Notes: generated by a model from the letters alone, not told the origin. A stretch of DNA of 64,000 nucleotides from Chryseobacterium gambrini (GCF_900156825.1 NZ_FTOV01000004.1:296679-360678); one strand, 5' to 3'. Shown: positions 1 to 9,483, numbered from the stretch's first letter. Numbers and translations: made by a program.

Positions 1-761
1 AGGACGTTCCGGAAGATGTATCTGAACTTGCGGAAATTGTTTCCGATGATGTGATTGCGGGTGAAGAAGAGGAGCTCATTGAAGAAGTCACCAAAAAAGC
101 AGAACCAAAAGGTGTTTTCCACTTCCTGAATCTTGATGAGGTAGATGCATATAAAGAACAGGCTTTTGCGAATAAGCAGGAAGAATTATTCGAAGAGAAG
201 AAAAAAGACTGGAAAACATTACAGAAAGAAAGAGAAAACGGCGGTGGCGGAAAAGAATACACTGTTGCCGGTCTGATTACCGAATATGTGGTAAAAGATG
301 GCTTCAGAAGCGGAGAAAAAGTGGCTTTTGTAACGCTGGAAGATTATTCCGGTTCCTATTCTTTCCGACTGGGAGATCGTGATTATATGAAATTGAAAGA
401 AAAGCTTGAGGTTCAGCGGTTTGTAATTTTCAAGATTAAATTTGCTCAGGTAAAAGACGGAAGGGTTTTTGTGAATGTTACAGACGTTATTGAGCTTCAA
501 GAAGCTTTTGAAAGGTTTGCGAAAAGTATTTCCTTGGTGATGGATGTGATGGATTTCCGACCGGAAGATCTTAACTTCTTCAGAAAAGTTTTAGAAAGAA
601 ATCAGGGAAATCAGAAGCTGAAATTTTATCTCAAAAATGTGGAAGAAGATTCGAAGGTAGAGCATCTTGAAGTGCAGTCGATGAAACATTCCGTAAATCT
701 CAGCGGAGAGCTGATTAAAGAAATTCAGTTATTAAATAAATATGAATTTTATCTGAATTAA
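1..761 (+). CDS. dnaE: DNA polymerase III subunit alpha, C-terminal part (5' end outside window)
   Basis: The reading frame is open from base 3 to the stop at 759-761, so this is the 3' end of a gene that starts upstream; the GTG at 51 is internal and not a start. The visible 253 residues hold an acidic linker, then an OB-fold-like segment (YTVAGLITEYVVKDG, about residues 86-165 of this fragment) and a C-terminal domain ending in NKYEFYLN. This arrangement matches the OB and tau-binding end of bacterial DnaE, the replicative polymerase catalytic subunit. The polymerase active site lies outside the window. A hairpin terminator follows at 792-840. The assignment rests on the OB-domain pattern and is fairly secure. 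Confidence 0.85.
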   Translation, partial: DVPEDVSELAEIVSDDVIAGEEEELIEEVTKKAEPKGVFHFLNLDEVDAYKEQAFANKQEELFEEKKKDWKTLQKERENGGGGKEYTVAGLITEYVVKDGFRSGEKVAFVTLEDYSGSYSFRLGDRDYMKLKEKLEVQRFVIFKIKFAQVKDGRVFVNVTDVIELQEAFERFAKSISLVMDVMDFRPEDLNFFRKVLERNQGNQKLKFYLKNVEEDSKVEHLEVQSMKHSVNLSGELIKEIQLLNKYEFYLN

Positions 762-791
762 GTAATTTCAAAACCTGATTTTTATAAATTT

Positions 792-840
792 AAAGTGATT
801 ATAAAGCGGCTAAATCCTGCTTGTAATCACTTTTTTATTT
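792..840 (+). terminator. Rho-independent terminator after dnaE
   Basis: A 10-bp stem (AAAGTGATTA at 792-801 with TAATCACTTT at 824-833) is followed by a T-rich run. It lies 30 bases after the dnaE stop. Confidence 0.75.
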
Positions 841-1017
841 TTATGATAGTCTAAAAAACAATCTTGTTTTGTAAGATTATTTTGCTGACTTACAATTGTT
901 TATCATTTAGCTTGTTAAAATTATATGAATATTTAGTTTTAATTGATAAATTTTTACTTTTCTGTATTAATAGATAATGAATTGATATTTTTTATAATAT
1001 TTAATGAATAATTTTTA

Positions 1018-1025
1018 TATTTTTA
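1018..1025 (+). promoter_or_regulatory. Candidate -7 box (TATTTTTA) of the first T9SS adhesin
   Basis: TATTTTTAC lies 22 bases before the ATG at 1048. It differs from the Bacteroidota consensus TAnnTTTG only in the last base. The same TAnnTTTAC form precedes the two paralogues at 6267 and 9484. Confidence 0.45.
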
Positions 1026-1047
1026 CCGCCCTTAATTTTATTGATAT

Positions 1048-4000
1048 ATGAAGAAAATTCTACTCACGTGTTTGCTTGCCTTAGGATCGGCAACGTTTGC
1101 ACAGGTGGGGCCGCCTCAGGCAACCAATCCGAATACCAATAACGGCTACGGATTTACGCAGACCTCGGGAACCTACACACCACTTTCAGCCTCCAGAACA
1201 GTTTGGCAGTCGGGAGCCACCTTAGGAACGGATGCTGTTTCTGCTGCAATTAGTTTACCGTCAGCTTTTAAATTCAATGGTAAATCTTATAATGCTGTTT
1301 ACCTTAGCAATAATGGTTTTGTAACCCTTGGAACACCTGCTTTGGCAGCTACTTACACAGGGCTTTCTACAGATACTACGACTCCTTACGAAGGTGCATT
1401 TGCCGGTTTTGCAGTCAATCTTAAAAATGCCAATACTGCAACTTCGGAAATTTCCTACGAAACAGTTGGTTCTAAATTTATAGTCCAGTTTAAAGATCTT
1501 CAGGGAAGTACAGCATCTGCTGCGCAGCTTCTTAATTTTCAGATTCAGTTTGATTTAACTTCTAATAACGTAAGCATTGTCTACGGAAATTGTGTTTCCG
1601 GTACTGCAGTCTTAACGGGACAGGTCGGAATAAGAGGATCAGAAGCTTCTGATACCAACAACAGAGTAGGAACAGACTGGACGGCAACTTCCATAGGAAC
1701 AGGAAGTACAGATTCCGTTACTTTAGGAACTACCAATTCTACAACTGTACCTGCTTCTGGTCTTACGTTTACTTATTCTCCGGGAACATGGATTGCAGCT
1801 CCTGTAAATTACGCTTCTATTCCTTTTACCGAAAGTTTCAGTACGTGGGAAAACGGAAATTCAATTGGAGATCTTCCTAATGCCGGTTATTGGAGAACCT
1901 GGCCTTCAAGAGGAGATAATTCATGGAGAGCAAGTGACATTACAGTAAGTGGTTACGCAAGTACAACAGGATGGACAAGTTTAGGCGGAAACGTTGCTGT
2001 TGCAGCACCGGGTGTAGCTCCGGCAGCAAGATTCCATTCGTACAATACGATCAATGCTTCAGGATACATGGATTTGTATATCAATTTATCTTCAGGAACA
2101 GGATCGAGGCTTTTGTCTTACGATTATCAGAATACTTCAGGAACTGATGTTTTAAAAGTTTTGGTTTCTACGGATGGCGGAAACACTTTCAATCAGGTGG
2201 GTTCTACTCAGGGGATTTCTGCTTCATGGGCTACCAAATATGCAGATTTGGGAACGAGCAGTCCGACCGCGATTGTAAGATTTATGGCTACAGGAGATAA
2301 CGGAAGCAACGATATTTATATTGATAATGTAAATATTTCTGTCATTCCTTGTATGTTCCCGGATTCTGTAACTCCCGGAACAACTACGTCTACAACAGCC
2401 CCGGTAAACTGGGCGATGGCAAATCCTGCACCTGCATTTGATATTTATTACAGTACGACCAATACAGCACCTACTGCTGCAACAACGCCCAATGTTGTGG
2501 GAGCAACAGGTTTAACGTATACAATAACCAATTTAACGCCGAGTACAACTTATTATGTTTGGGTAAGATCCCGTTGTTCTGCTTCAGAGCAGAGTTCTTG
2601 GGTTTCAGGATCTTCTTTTACGACGAAAACTTTCTGTCCTACAGTTTCTGCGCCTTCTTCGGCGGCAACAGGAGTTTCCGTAACGCCTGCATTTACATGG
2701 ACGGCAAATCCGGAAGCTACAGGATACAGATTATCTGTGGGAACCACTTCAGGAGGAACTGATGTTTTAAATAATTTGAATGTTGGAAATGTATCAACAT
2801 ATACTTTACCGACAGAATTAACTTATAACACAAAGTATTATTATACGGTTAATGCCTATAATGCTACGATTTCATCAACAGGATGTACAGAAAGAACATT
2901 TACTACACTTTCTATCTGTCCTGCACAGTCTGCGCCTGCAGCATCTGCTATTAATGTTCCGCTTACGCTTACCTTTACATGGACGGCTTCTTCCTCGTCT
3001 GCAGTTACAGGCTACAAGCTGAGAATAGGAACAACGCCGGGCGGGAATGATGTGCTTAATAATTTTGATGTAGGAAATGTAACTACATACACATTGCCAA
3101 CTTCTCTCAATTACAGTACGGTATATTATTGGTCTGTAGGAGCATATACGGCAACTCAAAACTCTTTAAACTGTACAGAGAGAAGCTTTACAACTGTTTG
3201 CCCGGCTGTAACCTCTCTTCCGGTATTTGAAAATTTCGATACCACATCTACAGGAAGCAGCAGCAATACAAATGCGCCTACCTGCTGGAGATATTTGGAA
3301 CCGTCATCTTGGACTGGATATGGCTATGTAAATACATCGTATAATTCTTCTGCTCCAAATGGCTACTATTTATATAATGATACAGCTACTACAGCAGGAG
3401 GAATGTTGGTTTCCCCACAAATTACACCCCTTTCAAACGGAGCAAACAGAGTTCGTTTCATGGCTGCGGGAGGATCTTCAGGCTATACGCTTCAGGTGGG
3501 AACGTTAAGCAATCCTGCTGATGCTTCTACTTTTACGCAGATCAGTGCGGTTACTTTAACATCAACTATGGCTCAGTATACGGTAAATATTCCGGCGGGA
3601 ACAGATCAGTATCTTGCGTTCAGACACGGTGTAGGAGGAACTTACAGAGGTATTGGAATTGATGATATTAATATTCAGCCTATTCCAAGCTGCGATAATC
3701 CGACATTAATTACCGTAGCATCCACTTCAGCTAACGGAGCTGCGATTAGCTGGACGGCACCTTCTTCTACGGTTGGAGTAGGGTATGATGTCTATTACAG
3801 TACCACCAATACACCACCGACAGCGACAACTGTTTTAAATGCTTCAAATTCTGTAAGTACAAGTGGAACGGGTACAACTGCTAACCTGACAGGATTAACC
3901 AGTGATACCTTCTACTACGTATGGGCAAGAGCTAAATGTACTGCGACTGATAACAGTGCATGGGAAGGCGGAACAAGATTTTATACAAGCAATTACTGTA

Positions 4001-4704
4001 CTCCTGCAACTTCTAATCAGAATTCATGGATCAGCTCATTTACATCCACGACAGCGAATACCAATATGGCTTACAGTTCTGCAACGGCAAACAGCGCAGC
4101 AACCTTTGGGTATAAGAATCTGATGAGCTCAAATAATATTTCCATTACAAAATCTGCGTCTAATACGGTTATTCCTATTTCGATAACAGCGGGAGGACCT
4201 ACGGTTGGGGTTGCTGTATGGGTAGATTTAAATCAGAATAATGTTTTTGATACTTCCGAAAAACTGTTTGCAACAACAAATTATACTACAACGACAAGCG
4301 GTGCAACACTTACCATCCCTGCAAATACATCTGTAGGAACTTACAGAATGAGGGTTTTGATCAATTACAACAACAGTGCACCAACGGATCCTTGTTTAGG
4401 TTTCTCAAGGGGAGAAATTATTGATTATTCACTCATTGTAACCGCTCCGCTTGCCACAAACGAATTGTCTGGTACGAAGAACGAAATTAAAGTATATCCG
4501 AATCCTTTTACAGATATTTTGAATATATCGGATATTTCTAATGTAAAAACTGTTTATGTAACAGATATTGCGGGAAGATTGGTAAAAACTATAACCAATC
4601 CTGAATCATCAATTCATTTAAATGAATTGAAAGAAGGAATGTACTTAATTACTTTTGATATGAAAGACGGATCTAAACAAACCTTTAAAGCGATTAAGAG
4701 GTAA
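1048..4704 (+). CDS. T9SS type A sorted multidomain surface protein (fibronectin III, jelly-roll and GEVED domains)
   Basis: This 1218-residue secreted protein starts with a clear signal peptide (MKKILLTCLLALGSATFAQ). By eye the order is: an N-terminal beta domain (about 20-250), a MAM/jelly-roll-like domain (256-430), a fibronectin III domain (435-526), two related FnIII-like repeats with the signature TGVSVTPAFTW and GTTSGGTDVLNN (530-619, 624-716), a second jelly-roll (718-880), another FnIII (882-979), a GEVED-like domain (about 982-1130, ending RGEIIDYSLIV), and a type A T9SS sorting domain (YPNPF near 1150, then VTDIAGRLVKT). It is probably displayed on or released from the cell surface as an adhesin or glycan-binding protein. 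No catalytic motif was seen. It is the first of four type A proteins in a row, each with its own terminator. Confidence 0.85.
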   Translation: MKKILLTCLLALGSATFAQVGPPQATNPNTNNGYGFTQTSGTYTPLSASRTVWQSGATLGTDAVSAAISLPSAFKFNGKSYNAVYLSNNGFVTLGTPALAATYTGLSTDTTTPYEGAFAGFAVNLKNANTATSEISYETVGSKFIVQFKDLQGSTASAAQLLNFQIQFDLTSNNVSIVYGNCVSGTAVLTGQVGIRGSEASDTNNRVGTDWTATSIGTGSTDSVTLGTTNSTTVPASGLTFTYSPGTWIAAPVNYASIPFTESFSTWENGNSIGDLPNAGYWRTWPSRGDNSWRASDITVSGYASTTGWTSLGGNVAVAAPGVAPAARFHSYNTINASGYMDLYINLSSGTGSRLLSYDYQNTSGTDVLKVLVSTDGGNTFNQVGSTQGISASWATKYADLGTSSPTAIVRFMATGDNGSNDIYIDNVNISVIPCMFPDSVTPGTTTSTTAPVNWAMANPAPAFDIYYSTTNTAPTAATTPNVVGATGLTYTITNLTPSTTYYVWVRSRCSASEQSSWVSGSSFTTKTFCPTVSAPSSAATGVSVTPAFTWTANPEATGYRLSVGTTSGGTDVLNNLNVGNVSTYTLPTELTYNTKYYYTVNAYNATISSTGCTERTFTTLSICPAQSAPAASAINVPLTLTFTWTASSSSAVTGYKLRIGTTPGGNDVLNNFDVGNVTTYTLPTSLNYSTVYYWSVGAYTATQNSLNCTERSFTTVCPAVTSLPVFENFDTTSTGSSSNTNAPTCWRYLEPSSWTGYGYVNTSYNSSAPNGYYLYNDTATTAGGMLVSPQITPLSNGANRVRFMAAGGSSGYTLQVGTLSNPADASTFTQISAVTLTSTMAQYTVNIPAGTDQYLAFRHGVGGTYRGIGIDDINIQPIPSCDNPTLITVASTSANGAAISWTAPSSTVGVGYDVYYSTTNTPPTATTVLNASNSVSTSGTGTTANLTGLTSDTFYYVWARAKCTATDNSAWEGGTRFYTSNYCTPATSNQNSWISSFTSTTANTNMAYSSATANSAATFGYKNLMSSNNISITKSASNTVIPISITAGGPTVGVAVWVDLNQNNVFDTSEKLFATTNYTTTTSGATLTIPANTSVGTYRMRVLINYNNSAPTDPCLGFSRGEIIDYSLIVTAPLATNELSGTKNEIKVYPNPFTDILNISDISNVKTVYVTDIAGRLVKTITNPESSIHLNELKEGMYLITFDMKDGSKQTFKAIKR

Positions 4705-4732
4705 TTCCGTTCATTATACCAATCAATAAATT

Positions 4733-4769
4733 ATAGAGACTTCCAATTTGGATAGTCTCTATTTTTTTT
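4733..4769 (+). terminator. Rho-independent terminator
   Basis: Stem ATAGAGACT (4733-4741) pairs with AGTCTCTAT (4754-4762) and is followed by a run of T. It ends the 1048-4704 transcript. Confidence 0.8.
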
Positions 4770-4886
4770 GAGAAATCTTTCATGAAAATTCTTTACTATG
4801 AAAACATTATAGCAGCCAATATTTTGAAGTTATCTAAAATTTTTCATAAAATATACCTGAACAGAAAAACGTTTTCAATTTTTTTA

Positions 4887-4895
4887 TAAATTAGC
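4887..4895 (+). promoter_or_regulatory. Candidate -7 box, TAnnTTAGC variant, for the DUF6261 gene
   Basis: TAAATTAGC lies 25 bases before the ATG at 4921. The same variant box occurs before the acyl-CoA dehydrogenase, ftsX and M36 protease genes in this window. Confidence 0.4.
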
Positions 4896-4920
4896 CCTTC
4901 AAAATTTTAAAATAAACACA

Positions 4921-5670
4921 ATGATTACAACCGCCAATCTGGAAAAATACCGTAACGGAGATTTTCTGCAATTCGTAAACAATGTACTGGAACTTTTACC
5001 TCAAACAACTGCCGACCAATTAAATATAGGGATTCAGAGAACAGCTCTACAAACCGCGGCAGAAAGTTTTAATAATGCCTATATGCCCTATACAGGGAGT
5101 GATATTACACCGGAAATTCAGGCTCTGGATGCGCAGAGAGACAACGCTGTTATCGGGATCAAGATGATTTTGGAAGCATGGCAGTACCATTTCGATCCGG
5201 TCACCAAAAACAATGCCTTTGCACTTTTAGATATTCTCAACCGTTTTGGGGAGCGTATCTATAAGCTTCGGTATCAGTTGGAAACTGCAACTATTAACAG
5301 CATCGTAGCAGAATGGGAAGAAAAGCACAGCGATAAAATCTCCCAGCTTCAACTTGCTGACTGGGTAAACGAGCTGAAAACTTCTAACCAAAATTTTAAC
5401 AACAAGTATATTGCCCGTACCGTACAACTTTTGGAAGTAGAAACAGGTGTATTAGCCACTGCCAGAACAGCATCTACGGAAGCTTACCGGACACTGAAGC
5501 AGCATATAGAAGCTCATGCCCTGCTTACCCCGAATGCAGAATACGATCAGTTAATGGCAAAGCTCAGCAGTCTGGTAAACCAATATAATCTTGCCGTTAC
5601 CAAATACAGCAGTACGGAAGAAAGCGGGGGAGAAGATCAGAAACCTGAATCTTCGGAAACGCCTTCCTAG
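4921..5670 (+). CDS. DUF6261-like helical protein of unknown function
   Basis: A 249-residue cytoplasmic protein without signal peptide or membrane segment. It is predicted to be almost entirely helical and resembles the Bacteroidota family DUF6261 (for example ALLDILNRFGERIYKLRYQLE in the middle, split here as ALLDILNRFGER and IYKLRYQLE). No function is established for the family and no catalytic motif is visible. The last 20 or so residues are a charged, disordered tail (EESGGEDQKPESSETPS). The final codons and the stop lie inside the first unit of a GC-rich 41-bp repeat array that continues for about 190 bases, so array and gene are physically fused. The next terminator is at 5991, so the array is probably the 3' untranslated part of this gene's transcript. 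Confidence 0.6.
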   Translation: MITTANLEKYRNGDFLQFVNNVLELLPQTTADQLNIGIQRTALQTAAESFNNAYMPYTGSDITPEIQALDAQRDNAVIGIKMILEAWQYHFDPVTKNNAFALLDILNRFGERIYKLRYQLETATINSIVAEWEEKHSDKISQLQLADWVNELKTSNQNFNNKYIARTVQLLEVETGVLATARTASTEAYRTLKQHIEAHALLTPNAEYDQLMAKLSSLVNQYNLAVTKYSSTEESGGEDQKPESSETPS

Positions 5671-5859
5671 AGCCACCGCCGAAGGGAGGGAGCTGTCGGG
5701 AACAGCCGAAACCGTCCCGCCTAAAGGAGCGGACTTTCGGAACCCGCCGGATGTATTCCGTCAAAAGGAAAACACCTTCGGGGAGTTCCGAAATCGTTTC
5801 GCCCAAAGGAATGTGTTTTCGGGAGCATCCGAAAAAAAAATGCCTGAGGGAATATATTG
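5653..5859 (+). repeat. Array of five ~41-bp GC-rich degenerate repeats with internal hairpins
   Basis: Units begin with TCGG at 5653, 5696, 5737, 5778 and 5819, giving lengths of 43, 41, 41, 41 and about 41 bases. Two blocks are conserved in each unit: TCGG(N6)CCGA, a small hairpin, and a CGCCnAAAGGA-like block about ten bases later. The bases between the blocks vary. The second unit (GTCCCGC with GCGGAC) and third unit (TGTATTCC with GGAAAACA) can each form a second hairpin with different sequence. The period is not a multiple of three, so the array is not a coding repeat, although it starts inside the last six codons of the DUF6261 gene. GC content is much higher than in the flanks. It is not a CRISPR: there are no constant repeats with unique spacers and no cas genes. 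Confidence 0.8.
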
Positions 5860-6129
5860 CGGTACAAATGATGAGAGAAAATCAAGATATACAATTGTGC
5901 GACTTATTTCTTGTATAATTTTCTTTATATACTGTTTAATAAATTTTAACAGAACATTATTTATATAAATAACGCTAATGTATATTATTTATATAGACTG
6001 TCTCAAAAGGGCAGTCTATATTTTTTTATGTTAAGTTTTATATTATTGTAAATCAATTATTTGGGAGTAATTTTTAACTGTCTGATAAGCAGCTTTTTAC
6101 AGGTGGTTTTTTATTGTGATTATTGTAAG
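5860..6129. other. Intergenic stretch with a terminator, otherwise empty
   Basis: AT-rich DNA between the 41-bp array and the duplicated upstream region of the next gene. Apart from the hairpin terminator at 5991-6027 I see no gene or repeat. The only reading frames are overlaps with the array. Confidence 0.5.
5991..6027 (+). terminator. Rho-independent terminator downstream of the 41-bp array
   Basis: Stem ATATAGACTG (5991-6000) pairs with CAGTCTATAT (6012-6021), followed by seven T. It would end a transcript that reads through the DUF6261 gene and the array. Confidence 0.75.
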
Positions 6130-6266
6130 TATTTAAATGATTGTTTAATAATAATGTATTAAATTATTTGTTTTGTTGTTAAATATTAAATATTTGTGAA
6201 ATTTTGGTTAATTAGGTTAAAAATTATTTATACTTTTACAGTACCTAATTTTAATTTGCTAAAAAA
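6130..6266 (+). repeat. Duplicated upstream region, copy 1 (pairs with 9347-9483)
   Basis: This 137-bp stretch before the gene at 6267 aligns along its whole length with the 137 bp before the gene at 9484. Shared landmarks are TATTTAAATGATTGTTTAAT, TTTTGGTTAATTA, a TAnnTTTAC box (6231-6239 here) and a CCTAATTTTA block. The weaker match continues further upstream (TGATAAGCAG versus TGATAAACAG). It contains the promoter and leader, which were copied with the gene. Confidence 0.75.
6231..6238 (+). promoter_or_regulatory. Candidate -7 box (TACTTTTA)
   Basis: TACTTTTAC lies 28 bases before the ATG at 6267. A TTTG at 6203-6206 lies 24 bases upstream of it, and the same spacing is kept in the copy before 9484. 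Confidence 0.5.
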
Positions 6267-9155
6267 ATGAAAAAGCTCAATTTTCTGTTCTTGCTTTTGA
6301 TGTGCTTGTTTGTATATCAAAGCTATGAGGGACAAAATTTTACTGTCACGACCTGTTCAACAGGGATTGGATCTAATACGTACGGACCAATGAACAGTAC
6401 TACCACAACTAATAACAAAAACAGGACTGCTTTTATTCTTCCTGCTTCACAACTCGCAGCTATAAACGGAGGAACAATTACCGGAACTTATTTCAGAAGG
6501 ATTGCTACTTCCGGTTCTCTTCCTGCAGGTACCAATTTTAAAATTTATCTGAAGCTTACTACGGCGACTGATTTTGGCTCTGCTTCTCCGGACTGGGCTA
6601 CTGAAATTTCAACTGCTACATTGGTTTACGATTCAGATCCTGCTGCGACTGTTGGTTCTGCTGCTGGATTTAAGCAGTTTGCTCATACAACTAATTTTTC
6701 TTATACTTCCGGAAGTAATTTAGCAGTATATCTAGAGTACACTCAAACAACTGCTCCTTCTTCAAGTATTACGTGGGATTATGAATATGGAACAACCTGT
6801 ATCTCTACAACAAACAATAATACAACTAAATACTTAAATACATCGAGTGCTTTTACGGCAACACTTACCAGTTCGAACTACAGAAGACCTGTGATTGGAT
6901 TTGATGTTACATTCCCTCCTGCTGTTGCAGCTCCTGCATGTACTACAATTTCTGCTCCTGCTGCTAATGCTACTGGTGTTTCTGTAACTCCTACTTTTAC
7001 GTGGGCTGGTGTTTTAGGACAAAATGGCGCTACGAGTTATGTGATTAATTTAGGAACAAGTCCTGGAGGTACAGATGTTATGAATGGAGTAGATGTAGGA
7101 AATGTTACTACTTATACAGTGCCCTCAGGTACACCTCTCAACTTCAATCAGCAATATTATCTTACTGTAATACCTAAAAATTCAATAGGAAGTGCTACCG
7201 GATGTACCGAAAGATCTTTTACTACGGCAAACATTAGTTGTCCATCTGTAAGTGCTCCTGCAGCTGCTGCAACGGGAGTTTCTACAACACCTACAATTAC
7301 TTGGGCAGCTACTACCGGCGCTACAGGTTATAAAATATCTATGGGAACAACTTCCGGAGGAACTGATGTTTTGAATAATGTAGATGTAGGAAATGTTACT
7401 ACTTATACATTAAGTACGGCACTAAATACTTCTACAACTTACTATTATACGGTAAACGCTTATAATGGAGGTACGATTTCTTCTTCATGTACTATAAGAA
7501 ACTTTACGACAGTTTGTGGTGCTTATACTCCAAGTTACACAAATAATTTTTCTACATTCCCTGGAGCATGCTGGTCTCGTTTAAATGGAGGATCACCAGC
7601 AACAGGACCGGGAACAGGTACTACCAACTACTGGATAGAAGATGGATTCTTAAATTCCGGTTCTACAGGTGCAGCAAGAATAAATCTGTATTCAACTGCT
7701 AGAAATGGTTGGTTGATTTCTCCGGCGTTTAATTTGTCTGCAGGGGGGTACAGAGTTAAATTTGATTATGGTTTAACAGCATATGGTGTTACGACTTCAA
7801 GTGCTATGGGGTCTGACGATGTTATACAGTTTGTAGTATCAACTGACGGTGGAACTACATGGACGGTTCTTCAGACTTGGAATGCTTCTAATGCTCCTGG
7901 TAACACTTTAAATACATATACTCTTAATTTAACAGCCTATAATGGGAATAATGTAATTTTTGCAATGTATGGAAGTGATGGAATAGTAGATGATGCTCCT
8001 GATTATGATTTCTTTGTAGATAATTTTATCGTAGAATCTATTCCTACATGTGATGTTCCTACAGGTTTAAGTACATCTGCAATTACAAGTTCAGGAGCAA
8101 CATTGGCATGGACTTCTCCTGCGACAGCACCAGCTAATGGATATGAAATATACTATAGTACGTCAAACACTGCTCCTACTGGTGCAACCGTTCCTACTAT
8201 TACTGGGGTTATGACAACGTCTCAGAATTTAGGAAGTCTTTCTGCAGCTACAACCTACTATGTATGGGTAAGATCAAAATGTAGTGCTTCAGATTTAAGT
8301 CAGTGGTCAAGCTCTGCAGTATTCACAACTTTATGTAGCTCTTTCTCAGCACCATTTACTGAAAACTTTAATTCAGGAGCTGCTCCGAATTGTTGGTCTA
8401 CATCAAGCACAAATAACACAAGTTATGCACTTTGGCAATTTGGTAGTTCTACTCAGGACTATGGTACAACTTATAGTGCTGCGGGGCAGAATAATACTGC
8501 AGGACAGTTTGCTTATGTGGATGCGTCCAGCCCATACACAGGAGTTCATGATGTGACATTAATGACACCAATGGTTAATTTAACTGGATTAACAAATCCT
8601 GCGTTGGAGTTCAGATGGTTTAAGAATCATGGGACGGGAGTAAACCCTACCAGCCAGCCGGCTTATGACAATAATAAACTTACGGTTGATATCAAGGATG
8701 TTAATTCTTCTACTTGGGAAACTATTTTTGCAGACACGTCCAATGCACCGACTTGGAGAACAGTATCTTTAGTCTTGCCAGCTGCATATATTGGTAAGAC
8801 TGTACAGGTAAGATTTGTGGTAGATAAAGATGTAGCGGGTAATGGATACTTCTATGATAATCTATTATTGGATGATATCAGCTTAAAAGAATCTACAATA
8901 CTTGCAACAAATGAATTAAAAGATACCAAGAATTACATCAAAGTATATCCTAATCCATTTGCAGATGTATTAAACATTTCAAATATAGCGAATGTTAAAA
9001 ATGTATTGGTTACAGATATCGCGGGAAGATTGGTGAAAACTATTGCAAATCCTATTTCAGAACTTCATTTGGGAGAGTTGAAACAAGGAATGTATTTAGT
9101 GACGCTTGAAATGAAGGATGGTTCTAGACAAACTGTTAAAGCAATTAAAAAATAA
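6267..9155 (+). CDS. T9SS type A sorted multidomain surface protein, tandem paralogue 1
   Basis: A 962-residue protein with a hydrophobic signal peptide (about residues 1-23). The order is an N-terminal beta domain (about 24-225), two FnIII-like repeats with TGVSVTPTFTW and GTTSGGTDVLNN signatures (225-320, 322-415), a MAM/jelly-roll domain (416-590), a fibronectin III domain (595-690), a second jelly-roll (691-875), and a type A T9SS sorting domain (VYPNPFADVLNIS to the end). The sorting domain is nearly identical to that of the next gene (shared segment NVLVTDIAGRLVKTIANP), and promoter and terminator are also shared, showing a recent duplication. Its role is probably adhesion or binding at the cell surface; the ligand is unknown and no enzyme motif is seen. 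Confidence 0.85.
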   Translation: MKKLNFLFLLLMCLFVYQSYEGQNFTVTTCSTGIGSNTYGPMNSTTTTNNKNRTAFILPASQLAAINGGTITGTYFRRIATSGSLPAGTNFKIYLKLTTATDFGSASPDWATEISTATLVYDSDPAATVGSAAGFKQFAHTTNFSYTSGSNLAVYLEYTQTTAPSSSITWDYEYGTTCISTTNNNTTKYLNTSSAFTATLTSSNYRRPVIGFDVTFPPAVAAPACTTISAPAANATGVSVTPTFTWAGVLGQNGATSYVINLGTSPGGTDVMNGVDVGNVTTYTVPSGTPLNFNQQYYLTVIPKNSIGSATGCTERSFTTANISCPSVSAPAAAATGVSTTPTITWAATTGATGYKISMGTTSGGTDVLNNVDVGNVTTYTLSTALNTSTTYYYTVNAYNGGTISSSCTIRNFTTVCGAYTPSYTNNFSTFPGACWSRLNGGSPATGPGTGTTNYWIEDGFLNSGSTGAARINLYSTARNGWLISPAFNLSAGGYRVKFDYGLTAYGVTTSSAMGSDDVIQFVVSTDGGTTWTVLQTWNASNAPGNTLNTYTLNLTAYNGNNVIFAMYGSDGIVDDAPDYDFFVDNFIVESIPTCDVPTGLSTSAITSSGATLAWTSPATAPANGYEIYYSTSNTAPTGATVPTITGVMTTSQNLGSLSAATTYYVWVRSKCSASDLSQWSSSAVFTTLCSSFSAPFTENFNSGAAPNCWSTSSTNNTSYALWQFGSSTQDYGTTYSAAGQNNTAGQFAYVDASSPYTGVHDVTLMTPMVNLTGLTNPALEFRWFKNHGTGVNPTSQPAYDNNKLTVDIKDVNSSTWETIFADTSNAPTWRTVSLVLPAAYIGKTVQVRFVVDKDVAGNGYFYDNLLLDDISLKESTILATNELKDTKNYIKVYPNPFADVLNISNIANVKNVLVTDIAGRLVKTIANPISELHLGELKQGMYLVTLEMKDGSRQTVKAIKK

Positions 9156-9183
9156 ATTTAATTATTTATAATTAATAGAGAAT

Positions 9184-9217
9184 AATAGCGGCTAATTTAT
9201 TAGTCGCTATTTTTTTA
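9184..9217 (+). terminator. Rho-independent terminator, paralogue copy 1
   Basis: Stem AATAGCGGCTAA with TTAGTCGCTATT followed by T7. It is almost the same sequence as the terminator at 12745-12778 after the next paralogue. Confidence 0.85.
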
Positions 9218-9346
9218 TAAAAATTTTATAAGTTATTCGAAAATAAATTATTATGTTAATTGTTGTAAATTAATTATTGTTACTAATTATTAACTTTTTG
9301 ATAAACAGTTTATTATATTTAGTTTTAAAATTATTATTTATTTAAC

Positions 9347-9483
9347 TATTTAAATGATTGTTTAATAATTAGTTTGATAATGATTTGTTTTAGTATTAAA
9401 TATGAATTATTTATAAAGTTTTGGTTAATTAAATTAAAATTTATTTTTACATTTACATCACCTAATTTTATTTTTACTTAAAC
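9347..9483 (+). repeat. Duplicated upstream region, copy 2 (pairs with 6130-6266)
   Basis: Same length (137 bp) and co-linear with copy 1, with scattered substitutions. It includes the TAnnTTTAC box at 9448-9456. Confidence 0.75.
9448..9455 (+). promoter_or_regulatory. Candidate -7 box (TACATTTA)
   Basis: TACATTTAC lies 28 bases before the ATG at 9484, with TTTG at 9420-9423 exactly 24 bases upstream, as in the copy before 6267. Confidence 0.5.

Larger units (their letters stand above)
9156..9483. other. Intergenic region: terminator plus duplicated promoter region
   Basis: It holds the terminator at 9184-9217, AT-rich DNA without reading frames, and the second copy of the upstream region at 9347-9483. 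No gene was seen. Confidence 0.6.

Noticed and set aside
5653..5859. CRISPR array
   Set aside because: The units are degenerate along their length, there are no constant repeats with unique spacers, and no cas genes are in the window.
5591..5968. A 125-residue open frame and a minus-strand frame over the 41-bp array
   Set aside because: The array has a 41-bp period, which shifts reading frame each unit, and the products show no repeat pattern, signal or family; the frames arise from the GC-rich sequence.
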